64,000 nt of DNA from Flavisphingopyxis sp963800335 (GTDB lineage Bacteria > Pseudomonadota > Alphaproteobacteria > Sphingomonadales > Sphingomonadaceae). Both the position numbers and the translations under genes were made by a program. Below, in pieces: positions 8,700 through 18,716 of the stretch (within the stretch, counting starts at the first letter, position 1; every line of letters begins with the position of its first letter). Location of the stretch: the NCBI GenBank assembly GCA_963800335.1, contig CAWDAN010000001.1, forward strand, positions 124,001 to 188,000, read 5' to 3'. The notes under the pieces are model-generated. The model saw only the letters and a program-made list of their open reading frames with translations. It made no database searches and was not told where the DNA came from.

Positions 8700-9779
8700 T
8701 CATCGGGGCAGGTCGAACGCCAGTCCCTCGACCGCGACGCCGGGGCCGAAGGCGAGTGCGATGCCCGCGCCGGTGCGCCGCTCGGCGATCATCCTGGCAA
8801 GGACGAACAGGACGCTCGCCGAGCTCATATTGCCAAAGGCGGCGAGCACCGCGCGGCTGTCGTCGAGCGCGTGCTCGGGCAGGTCGAGGCCGCGCCCGAC
8901 CGCGTCGAGGATCGAGCGCCCACCGGGATGGATCGCGTAAAGATCGGGCGGCGTGTCACCGATCAGCTGCGCGCGGACCGCTGGATCCTCGAGCGCGTCG
9001 TGCAGCCGTCGCGGCACCGCGCCCGACAGCTCCATCAAAAATCCGGCGTCGCCGATATGCCACTGGATCAGCTCCTCGCCACCGGCGAGAGCAAGGCTGG
9101 CGGGATCGCCGAGCCGCATCGCATCGGTCGGCGCAGCGTCGGCGGCAGTCAGCAGCGCGGCCGCGGCGCCATCGCTGAACTGGAGCATCGCGAGCAACCG
9201 TTCGATTTCGTCGGTCGGCGTCAGGTGCAGCGACGACAGCTCGACCGCGACGACGAGGACGCGCGCATCGGGTTCGGAGCGGACGATATGGCGCCCGGTC
9301 CGCAGCGCGGTAATCCCGGCATAGCAGCCCATGAAGCCGATGAAGGTGCGCTCGACGTCGGCATCGAGGCCGAGTTCGCGCGCGATGATCTGGTCGATGC
9401 CCGGCGCGACGAAGCCGGTGCAGCTGGCGACGACGAGATGGGTGATGTCGCCAAGCTCGACGCGGCTCGCCAGGTCGCCGATCGCGGCGAGCGCGAGCTG
9501 CGGCGCGTAGCGGGCATAGGCCGCCATCCGCTCGGCGGTGCCGGGGAGAGGATCGCGATCGTAAAACCCGCCGGGTGCCACCGGCGAGCCGCCGTCATCG
9601 CCGTGCGGCAGAACCGACCAGCGTTGATCGATGCCCGACCGCGCCGCCATCCGGAGGAACATCTTGTCGGCGCGCTCGTCGGCGACGTGCGCGCTCGCCC
9701 AGTCGATGAACGCGCCGTGCACCTCGTGGCTCGGAACCGCCGTGCCGATTCCATGGACGGCAGTGGTAATGGATTGGGT
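8700..9779 (-). CDS. Type III polyketide synthase (chalcone synthase-like)
   Basis: The 359-residue thiolase-fold enzyme has the type III PKS catalytic triad: Cys120 in VASCTGF, His284 in YAIHPGG and Asn317 in FGNMSSAS. Such enzymes condense acyl-CoA starters with malonyl-CoA, without a carrier protein, into resorcinols, pyrones or phloroglucinols. Start choice: the ATG at 9779 has a good Shine-Dalgarno (GGAAGG, 5 nt upstream), whereas the frame's first ATG at 9800 does not. It leads a three-gene operon with a methyltransferase and a flavoprotein, an arrangement known from phenolic-lipid operons. The starter unit is unknown. Confidence 0.92.
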   Translation of the reverse strand, partial: TQSITTAVHGIGTAVPSHEVHGAFIDWASAHVADERADKMFLRMAARSGIDQRWSVLPHGDDGGSPVAPGGFYDRDPLPGTAERMAAYARYAPQLALAAIGDLASRVELGDITHLVVASCTGFVAPGIDQIIARELGLDADVERTFIGFMGCYAGITALRTGRHIVRSEPDARVLVVAVELSSLHLTPTDEIERLLAMLQFSDGAAAALLTAADAAPTDAMRLGDPASLALAGGEELIQWHIGDAGFLMELSGAVPRRLHDALEDPAVRAQLIGDTPPDLYAIHPGGRSILDAVGRGLDLPEHALDDSRAVLAAFGNMSSASVLFVLARMIAERRTGAGIALAFGPGVAVEGLAFDLPR

Positions 9780-9830
9780 CATAGCGGCCTTCCGGCGCAT
9801 CGCCGTCGATCGGCTTTGGGGAGTCCCGCC

Positions 9831-9836
9831 ACTATA
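9831..9836 (-). promoter_or_regulatory. Possible -10 box of the PKS operon
   Basis: TATAGT on the minus strand lies about 50 nt upstream of the PKS start codon, in the 129-bp gap between the PKS and holA. I see no good -35 match at the right spacing, so this is only a candidate. Confidence 0.25.
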
Positions 9837-9908
9837 CGCTCAAAGCGCGGAATCGGATGTCGTTCACCCGAATTCTATCAACGCGACCGCGCAATGGCTG
9901 TTCCGCGA

Positions 9909-10970
9909 TCACCGGCGCGACATGCCGCCACGCGCTGAACGGCGGTTCGCCTCGTGCGCCATTGCGACGAGCAGCTGGCGCATCAGCACGCCGCCCGGGC
10001 TCGCGCGCGCCTTGATCGCGCGTTCGGTTGCCTGCAGCCGTTCGACGATCCGCGCAGTCGCCTCGGTATCCCAGATCGCCAACTGCTGCGCGACGCTCGC
10101 CTGCTCCTTGAAGAAAACGCTGCGATCGCGCGCGACCTCGCCCGGCGAACGTCCTCCATCGACCGCCGCGCGCAACCGCGCGAGCAGCCGGGCGCGATTG
10201 CCCATCGCGCGAATCAGGCGGATCTCGTTGAGCCCGGTCGCATCGATGCTCTCGATCATCGCGCTGAGGTCGGCAACGCGGCCGCCGAGCGCGACGTCGA
10301 TGCTGCGCGCAATATCTTCTTCGTGCGTCTCGGCGCCGAGCGCGATCAGCGCATCGGGCGTCAACGTCCTGGGTTCGGCGGGCGAGGCATCGAGATAGAG
10401 CGCGAGCTTTTCGAGCTCCTGCGCCAGCACCAGCCGGTCGCCCGCGACCATGTCGACGAGCAGCCGTCCGACATCGCCTTCGAAGCGCAGGCCGAGCGGG
10501 CCGGCGATATCGCGCGCAACCTTTTCGAGCTCGCGGCCCTCGGGGGCATAATGGATCGTCGCCATCGCCAGCCGCGATCCTTCGGCGAGCTTCATCAGCT
10601 TCGATCGCGCCGATACGCCGGGGCCGATCGCCACGACGGGGTTGCCTGCCTGCGGCGCTTCGAGCAGCGCGGTGACCGCCGCGACGCAATCGTCGCCCGC
10701 TCCGGCGATGTTCAGTTCGACATAGCGCGGCCCACCGAACAGCGCGATCGATGCAGCCTCGTCGGCGAGTCTCGCAGGATCGGATTTCAGGCTCGGCGAA
10801 TGAATATCGATGCGTTCGGGCGGCTCGCTCGACTGCGCCTTGATCGCCTCACCGAGCGCGCGGGCGCCCGCGATCGAGGCGGCGGCGTCGGGTCCGGTCA
10901 GCAGGTAGAATCGGATCGCGCCGTCGGGGCGGGCGAGCGCGCGCGCCATTTCGGGCGGCTTGACCTTCAC
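9909..10970 (-). CDS. holA: DNA polymerase III subunit delta
   Basis: The product is 353 residues. It starts at a GTG (MKVKPPEMARAL) that overlaps the lptE stop as GTGA. The AAA+-like N-terminal part (AIRFYLLTGPD) matches the HolA delta subunit, as does the C-terminal part with its conserved EDIARSIDVALGGR and RAMGNRARLLARLRAA helices. Delta opens the sliding clamp within the clamp-loader complex and is essential. A single frame covers both this gene and the first part of lptE, so an automatic caller may fuse the two. It is last in the DUF3576-leuS-lptE-holA cluster. Confidence 0.9.
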   Translation of the reverse strand: MKVKPPEMARALARPDGAIRFYLLTGPDAAASIAGARALGEAIKAQSSEPPERIDIHSPSLKSDPARLADEAASIALFGGPRYVELNIAGAGDDCVAAVTALLEAPQAGNPVVAIGPGVSARSKLMKLAEGSRLAMATIHYAPEGRELEKVARDIAGPLGLRFEGDVGRLLVDMVAGDRLVLAQELEKLALYLDASPAEPRTLTPDALIALGAETHEEDIARSIDVALGGRVADLSAMIESIDATGLNEIRLIRAMGNRARLLARLRAAVDGGRSPGEVARDRSVFFKEQASVAQQLAIWDTEATARIVERLQATERAIKARASPGGVLMRQLLVAMAHEANRRSARGGMSRR

Positions 10971-11495
10971 GGTGTCTTGGCCGCGGCGTCCATGTTGCGC
11001 GCATAGATGGCGAGCCGCGCGACGATCTGGTCGGCAATCATTTCGGCGAGGCGTTCGAGCGCGCTGTCTTCGGCGGCGATGGTCGCATATTCGCGACGTC
11101 ACGACGTCGATCCCGGCGTCCGAACTGGCGGTCGCGTCGAGCACGACCTCGCCGTTGGTGCTGTCGGTCAGCTGGTAGCGCGCGCGCAAGGTCCGCCGTT
11201 CGCGCGTCACCGCATTGTCGCGCCGCACGCCATAGCCGGTGATGTCGTCGTCGAGCGTGACGATCAGGCGATAGCGCTGCGACGATCCGCCGTTAAGTGC
11301 GTCGAGCCGCTGCGCCAGCGCATTGTGCACCAGCCAGCCCGCGCGCCCTTCGATCGGCGCAATCTTGACGTCGGCGAGCCCCTGGGCGACCGCGCCGTGC
11401 GTCCCGCCGGCATAGAGCGGCGTCAGGCTGCAGCCGCCCAGCGCCACGCCCAGCATGGCCAGCGGCAGCAGCAAGGGCGCACCGCGGCGCGTCAC
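10967..11495 (-). CDS. lptE: LPS assembly lipoprotein LptE, frameshifted
   Basis: The start is a GTG (MTRRGAPLLL) overlapping the leuS stop as GTGA. The lipobox is LGGC, followed by SLTPLYAGG, which is typical of LptE. The frame stays family-like to DVVTS, then becomes arginine-rich nonsense. Skipping one base at about 11093 restores EYATIAAEDSALERLAE, QIVARLAIYARN and a stop that overlaps the holA start. Corrected length is about 175 residues. LptE plugs the LptD channel and helps insert LPS in the outer membrane. The indel is probably a sequencing error, since lptE is normally essential in LPS-dependent cells. Confidence 0.82.
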
Positions 11496-14024
11496 AGGAC
11501 GATATTGACCAGGCGGTCGGGCACGACGATCACCTTCTTGGGGACGGAGTCGCCAACATAGGCGACGATCTTCTCGCGCGCCATCGCCGCGGCTTCGATC
11601 TCGTCCTTGGCCATGCCCTTGGGCAGCGTCATCGTGTCGCGCAGCTTGCCCATCACCTGGATCGCGATCGTCGCTTCGTCGTCGACCAGCAACGCCGGAT
11701 CGGCGACTGGCCACGGCGCATCGGCGATCAGGCCGCGATCTTCATTATTGGCGCGGCCCAATTGCGCCCAGGCTTCCTCGGCAAGATGCGGCACCATCGG
11801 CGCAACGAGCCGGACCAGCCCGTCGATCGCGTCGTCGCGCGTCGCCGAGGGCGCCGCTTTTTCGATCGCGTTGGCGAGCTCGTAGAGCTTGGCCACCGCC
11901 TTGTTGAACGCCAGCGCAGAGATATCCTCGCCGACGCCTGCGATCGTCCGGTGGAGCTTTTGCGCGAGTGGCTTGTCGGTCGCGCCGCCACCCTTGCCGA
12001 CACTGCCGATCAGGCGCCACAGGCGCTGGACGAAGCGCCATGCGCCTTCGATCCCGGCCTCGCTCCACGGCAGGTCGCGCTCGGGCGGCGAATCGCTGAG
12101 CATGAACCAGCGGACCGCGTCGGCGCCGTACTGATCGACGATCGGCAGCGGATCGATCGTGTTCTTCTTCGACTTCGACATCTTCTCGACGCGGCCCGGC
12201 GTGACCGGCGTGCCGTCGATAATGCGCGTCCAGTCGGCACCGTCGCGCTTGACTTCATTCGGGCTCAGCCAGCTGCCGTCGCCCGCCTTGTACGTCTCGT
12301 GCGTCACCATGCCCTGCGTGAACAGCCCGGCGAACGGCTCGTTGACGTCGATCATGCCGATCCGCGCCAGCGCGCGCGTCCAGAAGCGGGCGTAGAGCAG
12401 GTGCAGGATCGCGTGCTCGACGCCGCCGATATACTGGTCGACCGGCAGCCATTGCCTGACGATCTCGGGGTCGAACGGGCGGTCCTTCGGCTGGCTGGCG
12501 AAGCGCAGGAAGTACCAGCTCGAATCGACAAACGTGTCGAGCGTATCGGTCTCGCGCCGCGCCGCGCCGCCGCATTTGGGGCAATCGATGTGGCTCCAGC
12601 TCGGATGGCGGTCGAGCGGGTTGCCCGGCGTCTTGAAATCGACATCCTCGGGCAGGACGACGGGCAGCTGGTCCTTGGGCACGCCGACGGGGCCGCACGT
12701 GGCGCAGTGAATGATCGGGATCGGGGTACCCCAATACCGCTGACGGCTCACGCCCCAGTCGCGCAGGCGCCACGTCGTCGTCGCTTCGCCCCAGTTTCCA
12801 GTGGCCGCCCGCGCGGTTACCGCGGCACCGGCTGCGGAGACGTCCATCCCGTCGAGGAAGGCAGAATTGACGATATCTGCCCTCTCCGGTGAACGCGGTG
12901 TCGCCTTCGAATACCGGATCGGTTTTATCGCCCTCGGCGACCACGCGGCGCACGTCGAGATCGTATTTGCGTGCGAAGTCGAGGTCGCGCTGGTCGTGCG
13001 CCGGCACGCCCATCACCGCGCCCGACCCGTAATCCATCAGCACGAAATTGGCGATGTAGACGGGCAACGAGATGCTTGCGTCGAGCGGGTGGATCGCCTT
13101 CAGCCCGGTATCGAAACCGAGCTTTTCCTGCGTCTCGATTTCCGCGGCGGTCGTCCCGCCCTGCTTGCACCGCGCGACGAACGCCGCGGCATCGGCGTTG
13201 CCGGCGGCGATCCGCTGCGCCAGCGGGTGATCGGCGGCAACCGCGACGAAGCTGGCGCCGAAGATCGTGTCGGGTCGGGTCGAGAAGACCTCGACGGTGT
13301 CGGGCGAACCCGCGACGGTGAAGCGGAAGGTCAGCCCCTCGCTCTTGCCGATCCAGTTCTCCTGCATCAGCCGGACCTTGTCGGGCCATTTGTCGAGATC
13401 GCCGAGGCCGTCGAGCAGCTCGTCGGCGAAATCGGTGATCTTGAGGAACCACTGGCTCAGTTTGCGTTTCTCGACCGGCGCGCCCGATCGCCAGCCCTTG
13501 CCGTCGATCACCTGTTCGTTGGCGAGCACGGTCATGTCGACCGGATCCCAGTTGACCGCCGATTCCTTGCGATAGACGAGGCCGGCTTCGAGCAGGTCGA
13601 GGAACAGCGCCTGCTCGTGCCCGTAATAATCGGGCTCGCAGGTCGCGAGTTCGCGGCTCCAGTCGATCGCGAAGCCCAGTTTCTTCAATTGCGCGCGCAT
13701 CGTCGCGATATTGTCGCGCGTCCAGCCGCCGGGGTGGACGCCCTTTTCCATCGCCGCATTCTCGGCGGGCATGCCGAACGCGTCCCAGCCCATCGGGTGG
13801 AGCACTTCGTGCCCGGTCATCCGCTTGTAGCGCGCCAGCACGTCGCCCATCGTGTAATTGCGGACATGGCCGATATGGATGCGCCCCGACGGATAGGGGA
13901 ACATCTCGAGGATATAGGCCTTGGGCTTCGGGCTCGCGTCGTCGGCGACGAAGGTCGCGTCCTGCTCCCAGCGCGCCTGCCAGCGCGCATCGGCGGCGAG
14001 CGGGTTGAACCGCTGATCTGTCAT
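11492..14024 (-). CDS. leuS: Leucyl-tRNA synthetase, frameshifted
   Basis: The two halves lie in different frames. The N-terminal half (from MTDQRFNPLAADARW) has the class I HIGH motif in RIHIGHVRNY and the start of the CP1 editing domain, up to AFTGEG. The C-terminal half resumes with VNSAFLDGMDVS, then LRDWGVSRQRYWG and the KMSKS motif in VEKMSKSKKN. One extra base at about 12875 (in GGCAGATATC) explains the break. Corrected length is about 843 residues, normal for bacterial LeuRS. The enzyme charges tRNA-Leu and is essential, so the indel is almost certainly an error. DUF3576 lies upstream; lptE and holA follow with overlaps. Confidence 0.93.
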
Positions 14025-14059
14025 AATGCGCCCCGTCGAACGATCATGGGCGGGCCGGA

Positions 14060-14506
14060 TCAGCCCGCGATGGCGCTTTGGCGCAGCGAACGCGCCTTGG
14101 TGAGGATGATTTCCTCAAGCTTCTGGACGGTCGCGGCAGCCACCGGCGCATCGACCCAGCTGTTGCCGCTCGACACCTGGCGCGATGCCGCGACGCGCAA
14201 CGCATCGGCTCGCAGGTCGCTGTCGAGGATCGAGACGGTCACCTTGACACGCTCGCCGGGGTTCGCCGGATTGGCGTACCAGTCGGTGACGATGACGCCG
14301 CCGTTGCTGTCGGCCTGCGTCAGCGGCATGAATGACAGCGTTTCAAGGCTGGCGCGCCACAGATAGCTGTTGACCCCGATCGTCGTCGTCTGCGCCGCAG
14401 CGAGATCGGCCCGCGGGCGTTCCTTCGAAGCGCAGCCCGCCAGGGTAAGCGCGATCGCCCCGGCGGCGATCAGGGTTTTGACGGAAGAGGGGGCGAAACT
14501 GGTCAT
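14060..14506 (-). CDS. DUF3576-domain lipoprotein
   Basis: The 148-residue product starts at MTSFAPSSVK, with a lipoprotein signal peptide and lipobox LAGC. The frame is open upstream to 14659 but only this start gives a signal peptide. The mature part has the DUF3576 hallmarks GVNSYLWRASLETLSFMPL and GGVIVTDWY, then VKVTVSILD. The function is unknown; the family is conserved in alphaproteobacteria immediately upstream of leuS, as here (35-bp gap). It is probably an envelope-associated lipoprotein. Confidence 0.88.
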   Translation of the reverse strand: MTSFAPSSVKTLIAAGAIALTLAGCASKERPRADLAAAQTTTIGVNSYLWRASLETLSFMPLTQADSNGGVIVTDWYANPANPGERVKVTVSILDSDLRADALRVAASRQVSSGNSWVDAPVAAATVQKLEEIILTKARSLRQSAIAG

Positions 14507-14725
14507 GACTGAATGGCTTTCGATACGGCGAGTTTTGGCTCTGCGGCATGGTGGGCGAGGAAGCGTTGACAGCACGTCTAACCGCCAAGCCGAAGCGGAG
14601 CAAGCGCGTCGGCATCGCTCGGCCGACGTGCGCGAACTGTGGGGCTTGTGCAACACCATCGCAGCTTTCGTCCAATTGGCCTTGTTCGATTCGCCATCGT
14701 CCCCAGCTATGTGCTAGATATTGAA

Positions 14726-15463
14726 ATGAACACATGGGTGTGGAGTCGCGAAGCGGTGAAATCCAAGGCGATCATTGCAGCATTGATGGCAACCGGCGCG
14801 GTTGTGACGCTTTTTGCGTCGCCTGCGCTGAGCGCTGCTGCGTCGCTGCAGGACCGCACGATGGACGTCGCGGCGATGGCCGGGCAGTTCACTCCGGCGA
14901 CAGGAGATCCGCGCCTGATCGAACGCTATGCCAAGGTTTCGGACGCGACCAAGCGCAATTTCCGCTTCACGCCTGTCGTTGCCCGCTCGGCCGACGGCAG
15001 CCGCGCGATAACCGTCGTCGTGCGCGCGCCCGCACGTTCGCTCGGCACGACGACCACGCAGAAGATCTTGCCGACCGAACGCGACAAGCCGCTGGCGATT
15101 GCACCGGTCGCGTACAATCTCGGCAAGTCGGTCGGTTATACCAAGTTCACGATTCCCGATGCCGGTCCCGGCCTCGATCTCGCGTCACTGCCCAAGGTGC
15201 GCGCGCCTGAAACGACGACGCGCAAGTCGCGATTCAGCACCGAACTCAAGGTCGGTCAGGACGGCGTAGAGGCGGGCAGTGCGCGGACGCTTAACCCCGA
15301 CGATGCGGCCTCGGTCGATGTCGGCGCGGGTTACAGCCTCAGCCGCCGCCTCAAGGTGACGGCCGGGGTTCGCTACAAGCAGGCGAACGACCGCCTTACC
15401 CCGCTGGCCGACGATCGTCGCGACAGCCAGGCGGTCTATGTCGGAACGCGCTTCAAGTTCTGA
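14726..15463 (+). CDS. Uncharacterised secreted protein with beta-rich, OM-like C-terminus
   Basis: The 245-residue product starts at MNTWVWSREA (14726); the frame runs upstream but without a signal-like start. The signal peptide covers about residues 1-37 (LFASPALSAAAS). The C-terminal third (GAGYSLSRRLKVTAGVRYKQ) alternates polar and hydrophobic residues and ends in GTRFKF, with the terminal aromatic residue typical of outer-membrane beta-strands. I do not recognise a named family. It stands alone between DUF3576 (divergent) and the ThiE-like gene (convergent). Confidence 0.7.
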   Translation: MNTWVWSREAVKSKAIIAALMATGAVVTLFASPALSAAASLQDRTMDVAAMAGQFTPATGDPRLIERYAKVSDATKRNFRFTPVVARSADGSRAITVVVRAPARSLGTTTTQKILPTERDKPLAIAPVAYNLGKSVGYTKFTIPDAGPGLDLASLPKVRAPETTTRKSRFSTELKVGQDGVEAGSARTLNPDDAASVDVGAGYSLSRRLKVTAGVRYKQANDRLTPLADDRRDSQAVYVGTRFKF

Positions 15464-15503
15464 TCGCACCGGGCCGTGCTCTAACGCTCCCGCACGTCTA
15501 ATT

Positions 15504-16061
15504 TCACGTAAGCGCATCGATCGCCGCCCAACCGTGCGCGCCGTGAATGCGCAAGGCGCGAAACCGCTCGGCGTTCATCCCGCCGAGCGCAATGCAGGAG
15601 CCGCCGAAACCGCCTGCCAGCCTCGCAAAGCCCGCCCTCCCGATCGGCTTGGTGCCCGCGTGACTGCGCGTGGCGAAGACCGGCGAGATGAATATGAGTC
15701 GCGCGCCCAGGCGCTTGGCAAGGTCGAGCTCGCGGCCATTGTGGACGGCTAACGATACCGGCGGCTGATCGCGGCGAATCGCGCGACGTGCCGAACCGTG
15801 CGCCCCATCGGCTCCGGCAATCGGCTTTCCCGCGATCAACACGACATGGTGCCGCGCGCGCGCAATGCGCAGCACAGCGCGAAACAGGCGGTGACGCGCG
15901 GGGGCAGGCGTGGCGTAATGGCGAAAGACGATTCCCGATCGCGGCGGCAAGGCGCGCACCGCGGCGAGGCAATCGGCCATCCGTTCATCGCTGAACAGCC
16001 AAATCTGCGGCCAGTCTGTCGGGTCGGCGGCGGCGAATCGCGAAGGGTGGCGGTCGGTCAC
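15504..16061 (-). CDS. ThiE/TenI-like thiamine phosphate synthase
   Basis: The 185-residue TIM-barrel protein has the ThiE/TenI signature in its C-terminal half: VSLAVHNGREL, then FISPVFATRSHAGTKPIG and IALGGMN, the phosphate-binding loop. The N-terminal half is divergent from canonical ThiE, and there are no thiamine genes nearby. It may therefore be an accessory TenI-type or a divergent synthase rather than the main ThiE. It diverges from yggS with a 23-bp gap. Confidence 0.7.
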   Translation of the reverse strand: MTDRHPSRFAAADPTDWPQIWLFSDERMADCLAAVRALPPRSGIVFRHYATPAPARHRLFRAVLRIARARHHVVLIAGKPIAGADGAHGSARRAIRRDQPPVSLAVHNGRELDLAKRLGARLIFISPVFATRSHAGTKPIGRAGFARLAGGFGGSCIALGGMNAERFRALRIHGAHGWAAIDALT

Positions 16062-16084
16062 GGCGATCCGTATAGCAGCGCGCT

Positions 16085-16762
16085 ATGACCCACGAAGACC
16101 AAAGTGGCGCGGCGGCGCGCCTGACCGAAGTGACCGACCGGCTCACGCATGCCGCGAGCCTCGCGGGGCGCGACGCCGATGCGGTGACGTTGATCGCGGT
16201 ATCGAAAACGCAGCCGGTCGAGGCGATAGAGGCGTTGATCGCCGCCGGCGTGCGCGACTTCGGCGAAAACCGTGTCCAGGAAATGCAGGCGAAATGGCCC
16301 GATCTGCGCGCCCGCCACCCCGATGTCCGGCTGCACTGCATCGGCCGCCTGCAGTCTAACAAGGCCGGCGAGGCGGTGGCGCTGTGCGATGCGATCCACT
16401 CGGTCGATCGCACGTCGCTGGTCGATGCGCTGGCCAAGGCGATGGCGGATATCGCCAAGCCTCCGACGCTCTACGTCCAGGTCGATATCGGCGAAGAACC
16501 GCAAAAGGGCGGCGTCGCGATTGCCGACCTGCCAGCGCTGCTCGCCTATGCGAAAGAGAAGGGGCTGACGATCGCCGGGCTGATGGCGGTGCCGCCGCTC
16601 GATGTCGAACCGGCGCCCTATTTCGCGCTGCTCGCAAAGCTCGCCGCCGATCATGGCCTCGCCGGGATCAGCATGGGCATGTCGGGGGATTACGAGACCG
16701 CGGCGATGCTCGGGGCGACCTGCGTGCGGGTCGGCAGTGCGCTGTTCGGCGCGCGGGGCTAG
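16085..16762 (+). CDS. YggS-family pyridoxal phosphate homeostasis protein
   Basis: The 225-residue product has the PLP-binding lysine in AVSKTQP (Lys41). The other YggS/PLPBP landmarks are DFGENRVQE, HCIGRLQSNK, GISMGMSGDYE and the phosphate-binding C-terminus VRVGSALFGAR. The protein binds PLP without known catalysis and buffers PLP and amino/keto acid pools. Its stop codon overlaps that of the convergent antiporter gene through a shared CTAG. Confidence 0.93.
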   Translation: MTHEDQSGAAARLTEVTDRLTHAASLAGRDADAVTLIAVSKTQPVEAIEALIAAGVRDFGENRVQEMQAKWPDLRARHPDVRLHCIGRLQSNKAGEAVALCDAIHSVDRTSLVDALAKAMADIAKPPTLYVQVDIGEEPQKGGVAIADLPALLAYAKEKGLTIAGLMAVPPLDVEPAPYFALLAKLAADHGLAGISMGMSGDYETAAMLGATCVRVGSALFGARG

Positions 16763-18627
16763 CCCGCCTTCTTCTTCGCCTCGTCCTTGACCACCCGTTC
16801 CTCGTCACGCTTTTCCTTGATCTCTTGCGGGTCTTCGGGCGGGACGAAGCTGACGAGCTGGTCGCCGATATCGATCACCGGCCGGGCTTGCATCGAGAAG
16901 AACAGCACGCGGCTGTCGGGCTTGATCACCGCAACGCTTTCACCGCCGCCGGCCTTCATGTTTTCGCGATAGTCGTCGACCGAGAATTTCTCGGTGATGC
17001 GCGTCTGGCTGAACGCCCAGCCGGCTAGCAGGCGATCGAGCAGGCCGTCGATCGTTCTCCCGCTTTCAAGCAGGATGCGCCCGCGCTTCTGCAGAGCGCC
17101 GACGCTGGCGTCGCGCCCGATGCGGGTGATCGCGTCATGGCCCATTTCGGGCCCAAGGTCGTTGGCGACGAGCGCGTTGTAGCTGTCATTGTCGGTCGCT
17201 GCGATCAGGTGCTGGAAGCGGCCGAGCGAGAGATCGTCCTCCTGCACTTCGTCGAGGATGTCGCCGCGATAGGTTTCAAGCTCGGCGCGCCGCGCACCGC
17301 GCAACGCGATCGCGCTTGAATCGGCAATCATGACGGGGATGTCGCGTGCCTTGAAGAATTCGGCGAGCGCGATCGTCCAGCGGTTGGCCCCGACGATCAG
17401 CAGGCCCTCACCCTTGCCCTCGTCGATGCCCAGCCGCCGGGCCAGCCAGCCGGCCGAAAAACCGTGCGCGAAAATCGTCACCACGACGACACCGAACGAC
17501 AGGGGAACGAGCGCTTCGGCGTCCTCGACCCCGTAATCGACGAGCCGCAGCGCGAACAGGCCGGTGATCGCCACCGCGACGATCCCGCGCGGCGCGATCC
17601 AGCCGATGAAGATCCGTTCGCGCCATGGCACGTTCGAGAACATCAGGCTGGCAAAGACGGTCAGCGGCCGAACGATGAACAGCAGCAGGAACAGGAAGGC
17701 GACGAAGCGCGCCTGGAACTGGCTGACGGTCTCCCAATCGAGCGTCGCCGACAGCAGGATGAACACGCCGCTGATCAGCAGGACCGCGAGATCCTCCTTG
17801 AAGCGATGCAGCGCGTGGCTCGAATAGATTGCCCGGTTGGCCATCACGACGCCCATCACGGTGACGGTGACGAGGCCGGTTTCGTGCATGATGAGATCGG
17901 CGGCGACGAAACCGAAGATGACGGTGATGAGGAGGATGGGCGCCTTGAGATATTCGGGCGCATAGCCGCGCGGGAACGCCCAGGTGAGGAAGAAGCCGAG
18001 CGCCGCGCCGAGCAATGCGGCGATCAGCGTGGCGCCGATCACCTCGACGCCGATGTCGACGTAGTTCACCTGCGGGCCGGTGTAGGAAATATAGGCGTAA
18101 ATCGCGACCGCGAGCAGCGCACCGATCGGATCGTTGATGATCCCTTCCCATTTCAATATGTTGCGGACGCGATCGCCGACGCGCAGCGTGCGCAGCATCG
18201 GCCCGATGACGGTCGGACCGGTGACCACCAGGATGCCGCCAAACAACGCCGCCACGGGCAGCGGCAGGCCCGCGCCGTAGTACGCTGCGGCTGTGCCGAG
18301 GCCCCAGCCGACGGGCACGCCGATGACGACGAGCCTGAGCACGCCCGCGCCGGCATGGCGCAGGTCGCGGAAATTGAGGCTCAGGCCGCCCTCGAACAGG
18401 ATCACCGCGACCGCCAGCTTGACGATCGGCTCCATCAGCGGGCCGAAATCCTCCTCGGGCCGGATCAGGCCGAGCACCGGTCCGGCTAGGACGCCGACGA
18501 TCAGCATCAGCGCGATCGCGGGTCGGCCGGTGCGCCAGGCGATCCATTGTGCGCCGATGCCCAGCACGCCGATCAGCGCGATCTTGACCATCAATGAGTC
18601 GAACAGGGGGAGATATTGGGAAATCAT
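16759..18627 (-). CDS. CPA1-type Na+/H+ antiporter with C-terminal RCK_N domain
   Basis: The 622-residue product has about 12 transmembrane segments in its first 390 residues. They are visible as repeated hydrophobic runs (LIGVLGIGAQWIAW, AVAVILFEGGLSLNF, GILVVTGPTVIGP). A soluble Rossmann-like RCK/TrkA-N domain follows (about 415-510: LLIVGANRWTIALAEFF, then HLIAATDND). The C-terminus is lysine/glutamate-rich. It likely exchanges Na+ or K+ for protons across the inner membrane, gated by nucleotide binding at the RCK domain. The specific ion is not readable from sequence. Confidence 0.85.
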   Translation of the reverse strand: MISQYLPLFDSLMVKIALIGVLGIGAQWIAWRTGRPAIALMLIVGVLAGPVLGLIRPEEDFGPLMEPIVKLAVAVILFEGGLSLNFRDLRHAGAGVLRLVVIGVPVGWGLGTAAAYYGAGLPLPVAALFGGILVVTGPTVIGPMLRTLRVGDRVRNILKWEGIINDPIGALLAVAIYAYISYTGPQVNYVDIGVEVIGATLIAALLGAALGFFLTWAFPRGYAPEYLKAPILLITVIFGFVAADLIMHETGLVTVTVMGVVMANRAIYSSHALHRFKEDLAVLLISGVFILLSATLDWETVSQFQARFVAFLFLLLFIVRPLTVFASLMFSNVPWRERIFIGWIAPRGIVAVAITGLFALRLVDYGVEDAEALVPLSFGVVVVTIFAHGFSAGWLARRLGIDEGKGEGLLIVGANRWTIALAEFFKARDIPVMIADSSAIALRGARRAELETYRGDILDEVQEDDLSLGRFQHLIAATDNDSYNALVANDLGPEMGHDAITRIGRDASVGALQKRGRILLESGRTIDGLLDRLLAGWAFSQTRITEKFSVDDYRENMKAGGGESVAVIKPDSRVLFFSMQARPVIDIGDQLVSFVPPEDPQEIKEKRDEERVVKDEAKKKAG

Positions 18628-18716
18628 TGTGCCCGCTTATGCATGGCTCGGGCGCAATCGACAATTGCCGTGCGTCGCGCTGCCGCAAAGACTTTGCGCC
18701 GGTGCCCAATACGACA

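Noticed and set aside
9909..11714. A single 601-residue LptE-HolA fusion protein
   Set aside because: The middle is Arg-rich nonsense caused by the indel near 11093; two separate genes with a GTGA overlap are restored after correction.
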